Source of the DNA: Daldinia sp. FL1419
Taxonomy: Eukaryota; Ascomycota; Sordariomycetes; Xylariales; Hypoxylaceae
Direction: 5' to 3'
NCBI GenBank assembly: GCA_025201765.1
Contig: MU623362.1
Coordinates: 1 to 64,000 of the forward strand
Length of the DNA stretch: 64,000 bases
Part shown: piece after piece, positions 21,255-33,651 of the stretch
How the letters are laid out: each line of letters opens with the position of its first letter
How positions within the stretch are numbered: position 1 is the first letter of the stretch
The notes under the pieces: model-generated
What the model was told of the DNA's origin: nothing
The model's input: the letters and a program-made list of their open reading frames with translations, nothing else
The model's database searches: none
Position numbers and translations under genes: made by a program

Positions 21255-24200
21255 TAATTCTCGCTAGCGACTGATTGGCTGATGATGGGCCGCCTTGTTG
21301 TGCTGTGCATCGCATCTCGTGCTGATAAGCACTAATAAACTAACCAACCGATGGCGGTTTGATGCAAGGAATGACCTCGTGGACCAAGTCATTGCGGGGT
21401 TAGGACTGTGTGCATACTGTGATGATTTCGATATTGCCATGATATCTGGTTGTCTGTTACCTATCTACCTAATTATCCAGATACTTTAGGTACTTAGGTA
21501 GGTAGGTAGGTAGGTAGATATCTAAGGCAAACGGTATTCTAGAAAGATCTTTGTTAAACATTAATACCGTATGATAACTCATGTTGGTAGGTGTCGATCC
21601 TGAATCTTCTTTGTAGAGCTTTTAACTACATTACACTACCTACACTAATAACTCCTTTTTTGATAAGTACGTACTAATAAAGGTTCGCTAAGGCCACACC
21701 AAGTTCTAGACATATGGACATCCGGTGCGCACAATTTCCAAGAGTAATATCAAGTAATGTGCAAAAGGGATTCTCGGTCAATTTGCCGTGGTCGATCACA
21801 GTTGTTTGCGGCCGGGGGGCACAGGGATCCCCGGACCTTTCAATCGCAAACCGCAATGGCGTGCACCGCAAGCGGAAATACCAGGGCTTGAACCCCTTAG
21901 CCTGAAGGATAGCTTGTAGGAGATCAAACGCTTAGCTAAGGTTATGAAGGTCCGTGATAGCACGAGCGTCACCCATCTAATCAAACTTTCACACAATCTG
22001 ATATGTTTCAGGACCATACAAAAACTTGAGCCTCAGACATCCCATTTTCTCATGTTTCTATCTACGGATGGGTGAAACTTGAACATCATGGCTACCTCAT
22101 CAGCCAAGCAAGTACTGCGCCGTGTTTCGACTATCATCGACTTGTTTTTTGACCTTTCCTTCTAGTTTACTACACCTGCTAAATAGTCTCTAAGGGGATG
22201 TTGGGACGGCCTGCCAATAATTACCTAATCAGCAAGGCATCTCGTTTGCTAGTTAGCTAATTTACCTAAAGTAAGGAGAAATACAAATGTCGGATATGTA
22301 TTAACCTCAAACATACAACCATTCCATCACACCAAGCACCTCTCAATCCGGCCAACTCGGTCGTAACTAACTGTATCTCGTTTACACAAGCATAGAGGTC
22401 GTTCGTTTTCAAAATCAATCGGAAATATAGGAGTAATCATCCCTTGTTTTCATTGCATTCTTATCGTATATGAGTGACAGCCACCATCTTGAATTATTTT
22501 ATAGTTGCATTGGATGCGAAGATAATGTTCGCTGCTACCCAGCATATATAAGAATATTTAACAGACATTACCACACTGGTAAGATTATGATCTAGTCATC
22601 TTTGACTGCAATACTCCGGAGTATCGAAGGACTTCTAGGTCTGACATACGAAATCGTTATCAGTCTGTTAATCGTGACCTCAACAACACTCTTTTTGGGT
22701 CCAACGACCCAAGACATATATTTTATATGCTGGGGTGGCGCGAAAGCCAAAGAGTAGAGCATAATATCGAAATATGAATCACTACTAGCCTGGCTGAGAG
22801 TTGACATAGATATAGCTAGGAGCTCTTTGTCCCTGATATCTTCGCGATCTAGGAATTTAAAGTGTGGCGAATAGCCTCAATAAAACCACATAAGTAACCA
22901 GGTGCTAAACAATAATGCTCACCAATATTGGTGACATAAGGCTTATATGGAAACTTATTAGACTAGTAGTACTTTATAAGCTAAGCAAATAACCAATATT
23001 AAAGCGACAACTGCGATAGTAGGCTATCAGTAGTCCTTTAGGACTCGCAACTATTGTTCCTGTGCTTGCAGAGCATTTATTAGATATTACGCTCGGGAGG
23101 ATAACCCGCCACGTTGATAGACTAGAATCGGCTTGTAACTATCTATTGCTTGGGTCCCATCTGGCATCAGAACCGATATCGGATGTATACATGTCATACT
23201 TATGGAATTTTCTCTTCTTCTAGCACCTATCTCGTATACCAATCTGTGATTGTGAAGATGGATAACTCTGAGCTGTATGGTAAGTTGCGCAGAACTTCGG
23301 AAGTCAATATAAAGTACATACACCTTATATCAACACTAATGCCAATAGGCTTTAGTCAGACCTGGGTTTATTTTATTGACGGTAAAATACGAATAATTTG
23401 CGTCTGGGATTTAGTAATATCAAGAGCGAGATGCGAAGGATGGCACAGCAACAAGAAGGATTGACCCGAACTCTGGGTAAACAAACGCACGCATTAGTGC
23501 CTTAAGAAATAATATCGGGAAGTCATTCATGAGAATAAGTACTATGTAGGTACTCTCCATTTCTAGTATCCACAAGCAAAGGAAGTTCAGGCATGGAGGT
23601 TTCAGGTGTACGTTAGCCGGTTTAAAATAATAACGGTAGCAAACTCTAACGCCGAGCCGGCCGTTAATTAGTGTTTCCATTCGGCTCTACGTAAGCCGAC
23701 CGTTGGATCTCCAGATCCCATAGATCATCTTTAGATACATACTTGTATTCAACCAAATAGCGATTGACTATAAGGAACATGTAAGATAGCATCCGTAGAT
23801 ACTTCTATAAGATATAGGTCGGTCCGAATTGCAAAGTTTATCTGTTACGAAAATATCTCGTCACGTTGTATAATACCGTAGAAGTAACCTGAGCGTTGAT
23901 ATTGATCCTTTACCTAATAGTATATATAATGACTGTGGGTATTAAATTCATTACTCGTAGGTAGGTACTTAGGTAGGTACTTACCTGTAGGTAGATATGA
24001 GGTTCTGATTGATACACAACCTAGGTACCTAGTTAGTTGCAAAAAGGCGATAAGTAATCAGACTCATGTAACTTTTAGATGGACTACTCTACTCGGTTGC
24101 TCGAGACTCGAGTAAATTGTTCTAGGTTAGAGCATATTGATTTCGCATGCTATGTATCCAATGTGTATTATATTATGCATTTCATTAGTAGTAGTATACC

Positions 24201-26548
24201 CAATTCCCCACGTGTCTCGACAGGGTTTGAGGGAGTTCTCAAACCACTCTCTATTGCGCACAGCTTTAAATAGTAACAAAAAGAGGCCCTTTATTCTTTT
24301 TTCTTGTCAAGGGATATTGATTTCAACATCTGGTAGGACCGATCAATTGATTGCTTTGGGCACGGAAAAAAGAGAACCAATTGGTAGTTCCGTCTCCAAG
24401 ATGATCTCGTCACACCCTCGATTTTACCTTGGATTACTCAAAAGAAAAAATTACCAGGTACCCAAGTAGGTTAAACCCCATGTAGGAAATCCTACAAATG
24501 AATAATATACTCATCTAATAGTGGTCTGTAAATCCCGATACTTAATTGAAGACAGATATCGGCTAGATGTGACATATGCATGTCCGAGAAATGAGAGGAG
24601 TAATAGAGGATGATGATAGAAACAGACATACCCCGGGCATGGTCCTATTGGAAAAAAAAACATTCCAAAAGGTATATTCAGGGCCGATGGATTGAAGAAG
24701 TAGGCCAGCTTTTAATTGACTCCCTACCTACACAGTAGACAATCAAACATTTTATCGCCTTGCAGATATATTCCACTTTCAACAGCCGCTTGCGGTCCAG
24801 ATCGTCATCTGCGTATCGTGAATAGCGCCGCATTTTCACAAGTTTACAAGCCACCAGCGCCATTTCCGGGTTATGCTTGGCATGGAAGAAGCGATTGGCG
24901 AAGTCGAAATTATCAGCTGCGAGGCCAAATTTGGCACAGGCTTTCTGATTGGCTGGGGCTTGGCGCCGACCAAGCTGCAGAGGTCTATTAATAGAATAAT
25001 CATTATCCCTGTCTCGGCCAGTGTCTCGTTTCGCAAAGCCAATACCCCTTGTCAATAGCAACCATTCAGAAGACCTTGCGCTTTCGATTGTTAGCGGCGT
25101 AACAAGTCGTTCGCATTTTGTTGACAATCGCAACTCGCAAGCCCGCACAACTCCGGCCGTCAAGATCGCACAAGTAAATATAAAGCCAACAATAAAGGGA
25201 TAACACAGCGGCTGTTTATTATTTCAGGCACCTTTTTTATTTTTATTTTATTTTATTTTAGCGCAGGTAGTTGGTAGATGGGTACATGTACAACGCCGTG
25301 GTGACCTATAGGTAGTAAGTACCTAGTTAGTATCCTGTATAGCTGCCTGTGGTAGGGAACTATAGCTGAGAGGCCCCACTAGATTGAACTTGTTAACGCT
25401 TCAGGCCGAGGTCAAGTAGCGAACTTGTTTCAAACACTGCCTTTGTCCATAGTGGCTGTACCCCAGTTCTACCGTCCATGTCGGCCTTGCGCTAAGGCCA
25501 AGTGCTCCCTCTAGCGCAATCTCAATCCCATCCTAATCCCCATTCCATTCTTTCTCCTCCCTCCAAATTCACCCATTCATCAGTCAACACACACAACAAT
25601 TCCACACAATTCAGCGTCCTCCCGTCCTCCACCACATCCATCCGCCTCTTTCTCTCTTCTCTACTTGCGCCCACCCCCGGGTTTTTTTTTCCTGGTTCTT
25701 TTCCCCCCTTGTTCGCTTGTTTTCCGAAGACCTGCGTGTGAGAGTGCACAGGTACTGGTGTCTGTCTCTCCGAACGCTTGTTCATCTTCCAATTAATTCT
25801 ATCCTAACAATTCTCCCAATCTCCCTTCGTATCGTACATCGCTACTACTAAACCAGAGTCGAACCTGTATCGCCAACCGCCGGACTGCCTACCTGCTACC
25901 TGCTACCCACAAGCAATCCATTATTTACTTCTATTTGGTACGAACGGTAGTAGGTAGATTGTGTTAGCTTCCTAATGGCTTCTGAATGCTAGCAAATTGA
26001 AAACCAAAATACGCCTATTCTCTCTCTACTCCTACCTCTTTTAATACTTAACGGTACATTCTACTCTTTTTTCGACTCCTCATTCTTTGTTTTTGCCCTC
26101 TTCGACTTCTTGTACGGTCTTACGAAGACCTATACTTTCTCCTACGACGCAACTACCCGTTGCCTCCTCAGTGGTTACCAATTTTTGCGAGAGACGTTAT
26201 GGGTGTGTGTGTCTCGACCTAAGTGAGGATTATAAATAGGTGGCCAGGCTCAACTTGCCTGGCAGTGACGACTGAAAGAGACGGAGAAAGCAAGTCAAGA
26301 GTAGGAAAAAAGGGATACAGCAGTGCTGTCCTGCGCAAAGCATTCAAAATTATTGAACTACAACATCGTTCGTTAACAGGTTGTTAATTGTGGAATTGTT
26401 TTTTTTATTTACTTGTGCCGATCAACTTGCGACGCGACACCAATCGATCAATCTAGACCCTGGATACAGGAGACAAAGGGAAAAAAACAAGTGCATATAA
26501 GTTGGTAAAGAGTGGGAATTCCAGGGACGCTTTGTGGTGGTGTCAAAA
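21255..26548. other. Gene-poor region and long leader of the phosphatase gene
   Basis: No gene could be supported in 21255-25500 on either strand. The longest reading frame, 24678-25163 minus (161 codons), shows no family motif and no splice partners. TAGG/GGTA tandems occur at 21487-21520 and 23945-24000. From about 25500 to 26548 the + strand is pyrimidine-rich (CTCCCTC, TTCTCTC), as in fungal core promoters and long 5' leaders. This part probably belongs to the phosphatase gene that follows. Confidence 0.5.
26231..26238 (+). promoter_or_regulatory. Candidate TATA box of the phosphatase gene
   Basis: TATAAATA, 310 bp upstream of the ATG at 26549 and downstream of CT-rich stretches. Position and sequence suit a fungal TATA element, but the transcription start is not known. 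Confidence 0.35.
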
Positions 26549-28924
26549 ATGCCTTCTGCCACTGCTAGACGAATGTATGAGGATCAAATACCCTCATTTA
26601 TGTCTATATTCGACCCTGAGACGGGTAATAGTATTGACGAAAGGGGATTGGTAACGGTGGTAGACCCTAAGTTAATGGAGATGGATTCGTCGTGTGCACC
26701 TGGGCACCTCTCTGGTGGGTTACCACAACAGCATACGTTGCGGCCCTTACCGACAGATCCTTCGCACCGTCACCACGACAGCACTTCAACACAAAATTCT
26801 GAGTCCGCCGATTCTTCGCCCACAACCACATTAACAACAGATACTTCTTCGCTTTCCGATCCGTCGCCTTCCTCTTCTCCCGATTCGCCTGTCAATCTAA
26901 TACCTTTAAATTCTTTTCCAGGCACCAATTTTGGAGGTTTGCCATCCACGATGGACAACCTCACCGTCAATGACCCCAGCATTCGGGAAAGGCCAATGAC
27001 ATCTCCTTCTCCTAGGCGCGCAAGGAATATGAAAGGTCTGTCTATTCAGCCGCCGTTTGTTAGCTCACTTTCTTCCAATTTGGTATCCGAACCTTCTTCG
27101 CCGTCCTTCATCAAGCCAAAGATTCCGGCCATGAAGCGAAAACCCAGCCAGCTCAGCCTCAAGACTGATTCAACTGGACTCAATATTCGACCGACCATTC
27201 TCGAAGTTCCAAGCTCCCCCGCCCTTCCACCGATTCTGCAACGCAGATCGCTAAAACATTCGACGTCCTCGCCTCACATGCTGTCTGGGTTGAAATCCTC
27301 TACTTTTGGCCCGGCCGGTGGCATGACTTTCCCAACCGTCCTCGAACGTGGCCATTCGGGGTTGTCTGAAGTGCTACGCCCAACAAAACAAGGGAACCAT
27401 TGCCCCGGTTTCGATACCACTATACTTGAGGAGGACTCGCCTATTAAGACACAGCTTGCAAACCGAGCTGCGATGGACTTTGAGCCTTTCATCGAACCAG
27501 AAAACAACGAAGACCAGAAGTCGCCCGGGTACCCCGACGGGCCTATCGCAATCTATGACGATAATGTTTATCTCTACTTAGAACCAACTGCCGAGGAAGC
27601 ATCAAAATTCGACGTAGTGATAAATGTAGCTCGTGAGGTTACTAACCCTTTCCAGGCTACCGGCAATAACGGTCTAGATTCGAAATTGGGTCAGTTAGAA
27701 TCACCCGTCCCCGATACAGCTATGACCAACGACAGTTTCGCAACGGCGTTTGAATATCCTCCGGGCGAGCATTCGGAAACGCCTACAACTCCTAAGGCCT
27801 CGAATCCCATGCTTGAGCCCGAATACATCCATATGCCATGGGATCATAATACCGATATCGCAACGGATCTTATGATGCTTTGCGAGACAATTGAGAAGCG
27901 TACAAAAGAAGGAAAGAAGGTTCTTGTCCATTGTCAACAGGGCGCGAGTCGTTCAGCTAGTTTGATCATTGCCTACGGTCTTTATCAAAACCCTGGATTG
28001 ACTGTTAACGACGCGTATTACGCCGCGCAATCAAAGAGCCGATGGATCAGCCCAAATATGCGATTGATGTACTGTTTGCAAGATTTTCAGAAGGAGGTGG
28101 CTAAGAAGAGGTTACCCCTTCGCTCTGCTGCAGGGCCCCGAACTGGAAGAAGCCCTACGAAGCATCATCGGCTTACGCTTTCCGCAAATGCAATTGATGT
28201 ACAGCCTAGAGAGCCAATGACGGCGCCTTTACCGGATGAGAAAGAAGGAAGTGTCGACGGCGCCAATGCAGAACGTGCCCCGAATCATTCCCGTGGACAA
28301 TCTACTCCAAATCTAGAATCCATATCTCCTGGCCCATCGTCTGCCCCGTCAAGCTTTTCCTGGTCTGAAAAGGAGGATCCAAAGGATCCCGGCAAACCTG
28401 GACGCTTCAATTTTGGTGACTCACTCGAGCCGCCGAGATTTTTTGAACCGACTCCGCAGCCGAGCCAGGCAAACTCACTTCGACCGACTCCGTCCTTCTT
28501 CAAGCCACCCCCTTCTCCGGGATTTTTCAAACCTCCCCCCACCCCGGGATTTGGTCCTAACGGCCCTTCCGGCTTTGGATTTAGTTTCGATTCTTTCCCT
28601 AGTTTCGACCAACACATGGAAGAGGCAGGTAGCGAAGGGGATATACCGATTGCACCCGCTCCACCGGATGACGACACTCTTATGTCTCCCAGAGCCGAGA
28701 CCATGACTAGTAACCCTTTACATGACTCTTACTCGGAGATGGCAGGCATGAAATTTGTCGAGGTCCCTCCTACACCTAACCAGGGGCTCTTTTCCCCGCG
28801 CCAGACGATGTTTCCAAGAGATCCGTTCTTTCCATTTGGACGCCCTACTCAGGTAGCTGATCCGAGAAGCCCTCCTACCAAGGGTGAGACACCCATCGTT
28901 CGATCAATCGACGACGTATTATAG
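26549..28924 (+). CDS. Dual-specificity (MAP kinase) phosphatase, Msg5/Pmp1 type
   Basis: A single exon of 791 aa, started at the ATG of MPSATARRMYEDQIPSF because the codons before it contain only GTG. The DSP domain spans about residues 330-515. It contains GPIAIYDDNVYLYLEP, VVINVAREV, the YIHMPWDHNTDI strand and the P-loop VHCQQGASRSASLI (H461, C462, R468), then the SRWISPNMRLMYCLQDFQ helix. C462 is the phosphocysteine nucleophile of the HCX5R family. The N-terminal 330 residues are Ser/Pro-rich and probably hold kinase-docking sites. The C-terminal 275 residues are disordered, with FFKPPPSPGFFKPPPTPGF repeats near 648-668. Such phosphatases dephosphorylate Thr and Tyr in the MAPK activation loop (cell-wall integrity and pheromone pathways in yeasts). 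The fungal Msg5/Pmp1 assignment is by architecture; the substrate MAPK is inferred. Confidence 0.87.
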   Translation: MPSATARRMYEDQIPSFMSIFDPETGNSIDERGLVTVVDPKLMEMDSSCAPGHLSGGLPQQHTLRPLPTDPSHRHHDSTSTQNSESADSSPTTTLTTDTSSLSDPSPSSSPDSPVNLIPLNSFPGTNFGGLPSTMDNLTVNDPSIRERPMTSPSPRRARNMKGLSIQPPFVSSLSSNLVSEPSSPSFIKPKIPAMKRKPSQLSLKTDSTGLNIRPTILEVPSSPALPPILQRRSLKHSTSSPHMLSGLKSSTFGPAGGMTFPTVLERGHSGLSEVLRPTKQGNHCPGFDTTILEEDSPIKTQLANRAAMDFEPFIEPENNEDQKSPGYPDGPIAIYDDNVYLYLEPTAEEASKFDVVINVAREVTNPFQATGNNGLDSKLGQLESPVPDTAMTNDSFATAFEYPPGEHSETPTTPKASNPMLEPEYIHMPWDHNTDIATDLMMLCETIEKRTKEGKKVLVHCQQGASRSASLIIAYGLYQNPGLTVNDAYYAAQSKSRWISPNMRLMYCLQDFQKEVAKKRLPLRSAAGPRTGRSPTKHHRLTLSANAIDVQPREPMTAPLPDEKEGSVDGANAERAPNHSRGQSTPNLESISPGPSSAPSSFSWSEKEDPKDPGKPGRFNFGDSLEPPRFFEPTPQPSQANSLRPTPSFFKPPPSPGFFKPPPTPGFGPNGPSGFGFSFDSFPSFDQHMEEAGSEGDIPIAPAPPDDDTLMSPRAETMTSNPLHDSYSEMAGMKFVEVPPTPNQGLFSPRQTMFPRDPFFPFGRPTQVADPRSPPTKGETPIVRSIDDVL

Positions 28925-30296
28925 TCTTAACAGTCGCGAATACTTGATGTGATACGCGGCGTATGCTATACGAAATTCACATGTACTCTAAGCCCAAGAT
29001 TTAGCTGGGACGAGCCGATAGTCTTTTTCATTTGTTTATTACTGCAGACCGTCACTTTGTTTTCTTTTCAAGTTGTTTATTTTGTTGGTGTGGTTCAGGC
29101 AGCACCGGAACGGCGGAATCAAATACCCGGACGGCACAAGTTGCGAGGCCTCTCCTAAAAAGGATTGGAGAAGTTCCCGCACGGTTGGTTTTTGCGGCTA
29201 GCCATATGAAAACCCCGATTGGTGGTTTGGACGGCGAGAAAAATATAAGGGGACGAAGCCAAGGTTGTACGTCAGGGGGAGTATTGTCTGGAATATGGAA
29301 CGGAACCGGGAAAGAATCACTGGGGTATAAGAGTATCCCACAACTACTTTCTACTGTGAAGAGTCTTGTTTGTGTCAGCAACTTGACTAGATCAGCATTT
29401 TTTTTTTGGAACAAGGAGATCCAGCACGCGTTGACCGTCCCCGAAGTTACTCGCCCTTCTCGTTCTGCCTCTGCTTTGGTGCATACACGAGGCGTATATT
29501 CACAAGCCATGATGACTGGAAATCGGGATCAGTACAAGTTCGTATCTGATGATGCGGACGGGCCGGGCAAACGAGCAAGCAATGGCGTTTGAGGGAGTCT
29601 GGAAAAAGTAGCTAATATGGAGGTTAAAGGGGCATAATATGTCCTCATACACCCCGTCTTGTAAATATAATTCACGAATGTCAAAGGGAGACGCAGTTTG
29701 CAGTCTCATTCACATGGCTTCTTGTGTTGGTACTTGTATAATTGATTGGAAGTGAAAGTAAGGTTAATAATAGTCCTAGTTGACTCGTACGAGAAAATTT
29801 AAAGTCCTATTTCTTAGGTGACAAGTGACTGGTTCTCCCTCTCTCTACTCTGTCTTGGTGAATGGCTATAACTTGTGTGATAATTCTTTCTGACAGCGAT
29901 ATTGAAATACACCCGCCCAACCCATTCACGTTAGCCGCGTAGGCATGTGAAGTAGTTTTGCGCAATAGTAAAGAAGGAACGGAACATCTCATCTAAAAGT
30001 GTATTTTTACTTCTCTAACAGGCTAAAACCATCAACGGTGAAATCCCCTCTACCAGGCCCCTTTTCGTAGGTAAATCCCCGGGAAAGTATATACATACGC
30101 ATATCCTTCTTCTATATACAGACGGACATACAAGGCGCCTAACCAACCTATTAGCTGGCTGACTGGTCTAGCCCGATCAATAGGCTCGACTACTTACCTA
30201 GGTACCTATCTACCCTCAACATAAACACAAAGAGCACAAGAAACGAAAAAGAATAGGGGCAATATGGGAAAAAATGACAGATAACAAATCACTTCA
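28925..30296. other. Convergent intergenic region
   Basis: The region lies between the phosphatase and HUT1 3' ends. A 186-codon frame at 29032-29592 has no family motif, and a second frame runs antisense to it; it is probably 3' UTR. Nothing else was recognised. Confidence 0.5.
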
Positions 30297-31707
30297 TTAT
30301 TGTCCCTTCTTCCCGTTCTCCTCGAGCGCCTTCCGCTTTGCGGCCTCCTTGGCCAGTTTCTCCTGGCGAGCGATAGCAGCCTCGACGCCGATACCGCCGA
30401 AGACGAGGCCGACACCGAAGACCTGCATGCGTGTGAGGCGGTGGCCGAAGGCGACCACGGATAGGATCATGGTGAACATCTTGCGCGTGACTGTGACTGT
30501 TACCAGGAGGACCGAGGAGAAGGTGGATAGCGTGTAGACTGGTATCGTGTTAGTCTTCTGATACTGATTTGGGTCTTGGGAGGGGGCAAGAAAAAGGGGA
30601 AGGGGAGGGGTCAGAGGGTAATACGTACAGATGAAAACCTGCCCGACGGCACCACACGCGGCAAACCCAAGCACATCAGCCCAGACACCCGGGTGTCTTG
30701 CCATGAATCCCAGCGCAGCCTCGAGTTCCCCCGCACCGCCGGAAACATCCACACCCAACCACTCGCCGGCCCCGGTGCGCGCAAGCCAGGGGCTTAGGAC
30801 CAAGTACGCGGCGGTAACGGCGGTGCTCATGAGGTTATTCGCACACATCATCTGCGGGCCCGAGTACGGCTGGAAGGTGCCGAAGATGTAATCCTGGGTA
30901 CTATTCGTCAGACCGTCGAACAAGAGGTTAATCCCGAGCAACAGCAGCCCCCAAGCGCTGTTACCGCCCGTGCTGCTGCTCTTCTTGTGGCTCTTGCCCG
31001 AGTGCAGCGTGAACACCGCGACCCCGGCCGTCACCGCCGCGACGACGAGGTACTTGTACAGCGGGTACCGCCGGCGGAAGACGGTGACGTGCAGCAGCAT
31101 CACAGGGAGCAGCTTGCAGCTCTTGGCCAGCAAAAAAGTAATGTAGTCGATGTGCGCCAGACTCGCATACCCGAAGGGGCTGGCGAGGGAGCTGGTCAGC
31201 GCGACGAGGAGCAGGGGTCCGAGGATTCGGCGCGAGGGGATGATGGGTGGGACGGGGTGTCCGCGCGGTGTGCTGGCATAGAGGTATATAGCTCCCGTCA
31301 TCGCGGCGAAGAGAGACTGGATCGTGTTCAAGAATACCGGATATTTGAACTTTTCGGTTGCGTCTGGCGCGCCGTGAGGTGTCGTCGTGAGCTTTTCTTG
31401 AAGATAGGCCCAGGTGAGGCTACGCGAGGAAGAAACAATCAGTTAGTCTTCTATTTGTCTACGTTGAACTCCTCTTATCCGCATGTCTCGAGACGTACAA
31501 GGACCCGTAGATGCCTGCGACAGCGACCACCAACTGCGCAACACCCGCCTCCTTCTTCGCCGACGCGGACGCCGGTTTGCTAGCGAAGCCATTGCCATTC
31601 GACTGTATCGCAACATCGCCGTTCTTCTTCGATGCCGGATCTTTATGTGAGATATACTCGGAAGACGTCTGTCGCTCGACAGGCTTCGCCTGCTTGACGC
31701 GCGCCAT
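30297..31707 (-). CDS. HUT1: UDP-galactose transporter homologue, ER nucleotide-sugar transporter
   Basis: Exons 31707-31499, 31419-30629 and 30538-30297 (minus strand) give 413 aa. Intron 1 (79 nt, GTACGT, GACTAAC, GTAG) restores GIYGSFLTWAYLQEKLTT; intron 2 (90 nt, a multiple of three and therefore open) restores GQVFIFYTLSTFSSVLLVTVTVTRK. Both are SLC35B1/HUT1 signatures. About ten hydrophobic segments follow a 50-residue cytosolic N-terminus. Other landmarks are FGYASLAHIDYITFLLAKSCK, PVMLLHVTVFRRRYPLYKY and LFDGLTNSTQDYIF. Members sit in the ER membrane; yeast Hut1 is linked to UDP-galactose transport and ER redox homeostasis, and SLC35B1 to ATP import. The C-terminus EENGKKGQ carries lysines near the end, as in ER-retrieval tails, but lacks a strict KKXX. 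The GC-rich third positions differ from the neighbouring genes. Confidence 0.92.
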
Positions 31708-33651
31708 GATATACGATATTATCGTGAGTCTTCTCTATCAAGTAACGTAGGCACTTATAAGTTGACCTAGTTATTTACGCAAGTCTCGAAACAATAGAAA
31801 AAGAGAGAGAACAAGCGAGATAAAAGTGAAAAATGTTGTAAATAATTAGCTTTGGCTATTATTCAAGTTAGCCGACTATCGAATTTACAAGACATTCCAT
31901 AACTCTTGAGAGAAAATGTGACCAGAGACTTTGAAAATACGCAACTGAGAGAATTGGTTGTAGTAACTACCAGGTAACAAGCTTAACACCCCAGCGGCTG
32001 ATGGCAGATTGGCCACTCCTGCCACTCCTGCCACTCTGCCACTCTGCCACTTGCGCTCAGCTCGAGGTACCGGGGTATACGTACCTACCTAAGCTAGGTG
32101 CTGCATCTAAAAGTAGCAACGGCAGAATTGTAGAAGAAGCCACAAGACCCTTTTTCCAAATCTTTTTTGATGGGTATCCACTACCGAATCTGCTAGGCGG
32201 TGAGGGCCGCCCCGCGAGTATCCAGTGCGTAGGTACCTTAGGTACCTAACCTAGGCGTTTATCCCCGCGCCGGGTCTATAATCAGAGCCAACTAATCTTA
32301 CCTTGGGTATAGTCCCAGATCGAAAAGACGTTAAAGCCCTATACGTACCGTACGTATCTATGTATGTAGATTGCATGATCACCTCATGGACAAAATGAAT
32401 AGACTACGATTTCCTGCATTTACGATACCGCGTACGCCCCGGACTCTTCTCCTACGTTATCAAAGAATCACCTGTCCTTTTTTTCCTTTTTTTTTTCCTC
32501 GGCATGTTTCAAAATTAAGGTACATTAAATCATCAAATCGCGTTCAGGTCGCAATCAGCCAGCCAGTCAGCAAGAGCAAGATACGAACGAGGTGATCATG
32601 CACATGGATTTCGTTTGTCAAGTCTCCTCTGTCTACTGCTAGATACTCCTTATCTAGACATCTCAGAAGATCTCGATCCATCCCTCGTCAATTGAACTCA
32701 AGGAATGTTTACCAGCCAAAGCACAATGCCGGTCCAATGGCCTCCCTTTTCAATGCCATCAAGAATCACTTAAAAACTAGCCACCACCATTTTTATGCTT
32801 TTGCTTTCCGTGATGTCTTGGCCATAGTCGTGGTATTGCTGATCTTCAAGGCACGCTTACTATCTTGCTAGATACCCACCCACCTGGTTAACACCATATC
32901 TCCAGAAGCCATCCCGCACGAGTCCAGCGGGAAAGGGAGAATTTTCATGGAAATGATGTAAATGCGGTCGAGGTACAAGACAATGGGGCCCCCCGACGTT
33001 CGTTTTCCGACGTTAGGAAACTGAGACATGATCAAGAGGTAATTCGTGTCGTAGATTAGGGGATAAAAGAGGGAGTAATTGTAGCACTATGACAAGACGA
33101 GGGTTGACGAATCGCCTAAGAGATGGGGAGGTTACTGATTATGACCGGGGCGCGTATGTAGAAACGTGGATTAGGTCGTATCTAGTACGCCCGGAAGGAA
33201 GCCGATACAACAAGGATGCTGACGCATGGGGACGGATGTGTCAAGTGGATAAAAGCTCTGCGAGGTCTTGCGCAGCACCCAGCCTGGGTATCGAAGTTCG
33301 AAATTGAGTTGTCGAGTAATTGCCGGGAGTCTGCCGTGCATCAGGTGTGAGGACTCGCATGTCCATAAAGGTGATGATTTCTTGGAGAAGAAATATTAAG
33401 GAAAGGGAATTTGAGACGAAGCAATAATGAAATTTGCCCCTGGGTAAAAGAAAAATTTCGGCATGTCATATCATAAGGAACCGTCCCAAAACCAAGGGAC
33501 GTCAGCCTTGCGGCAAGTCAAATCTGAAGTACCCTTTGAACACGCAGGGTACGTCGCGAAATCAGACCCAACACTAGGAATATTCCACATAGATATAAAG
33601 ATTGATGGCCTCTCTAATGACCATCACATTCCATGGCAATAAGATGGATCA
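31708..33651. other. Intergenic region
   Basis: It contains an 8-bp-type CTGCCACT tandem at 32011-32052 and TACCTAGGTA-type words at 32225-32255. Short frames (32001-32249, 33089-33307) show no family features. The last part is the 3' UTR of the KH gene. Confidence 0.5.

Noticed and set aside
21870..21900. tRNA T-arm-like word on the minus strand (GGGGTTCAAGCCC)
   Set aside because: T-stem pairs in only three of five positions, and no A box or acceptor stem is found upstream.
24678..25163. 161-codon minus-strand frame
   Set aside because: No motif, no splice partner and overlapping frames of similar length on the other strand.
29032..29592. 186-codon + strand frame after the phosphatase gene
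   Set aside because: It has no domain, no codon pattern like its neighbours and is matched by a long antisense frame. It is more likely 3' UTR.
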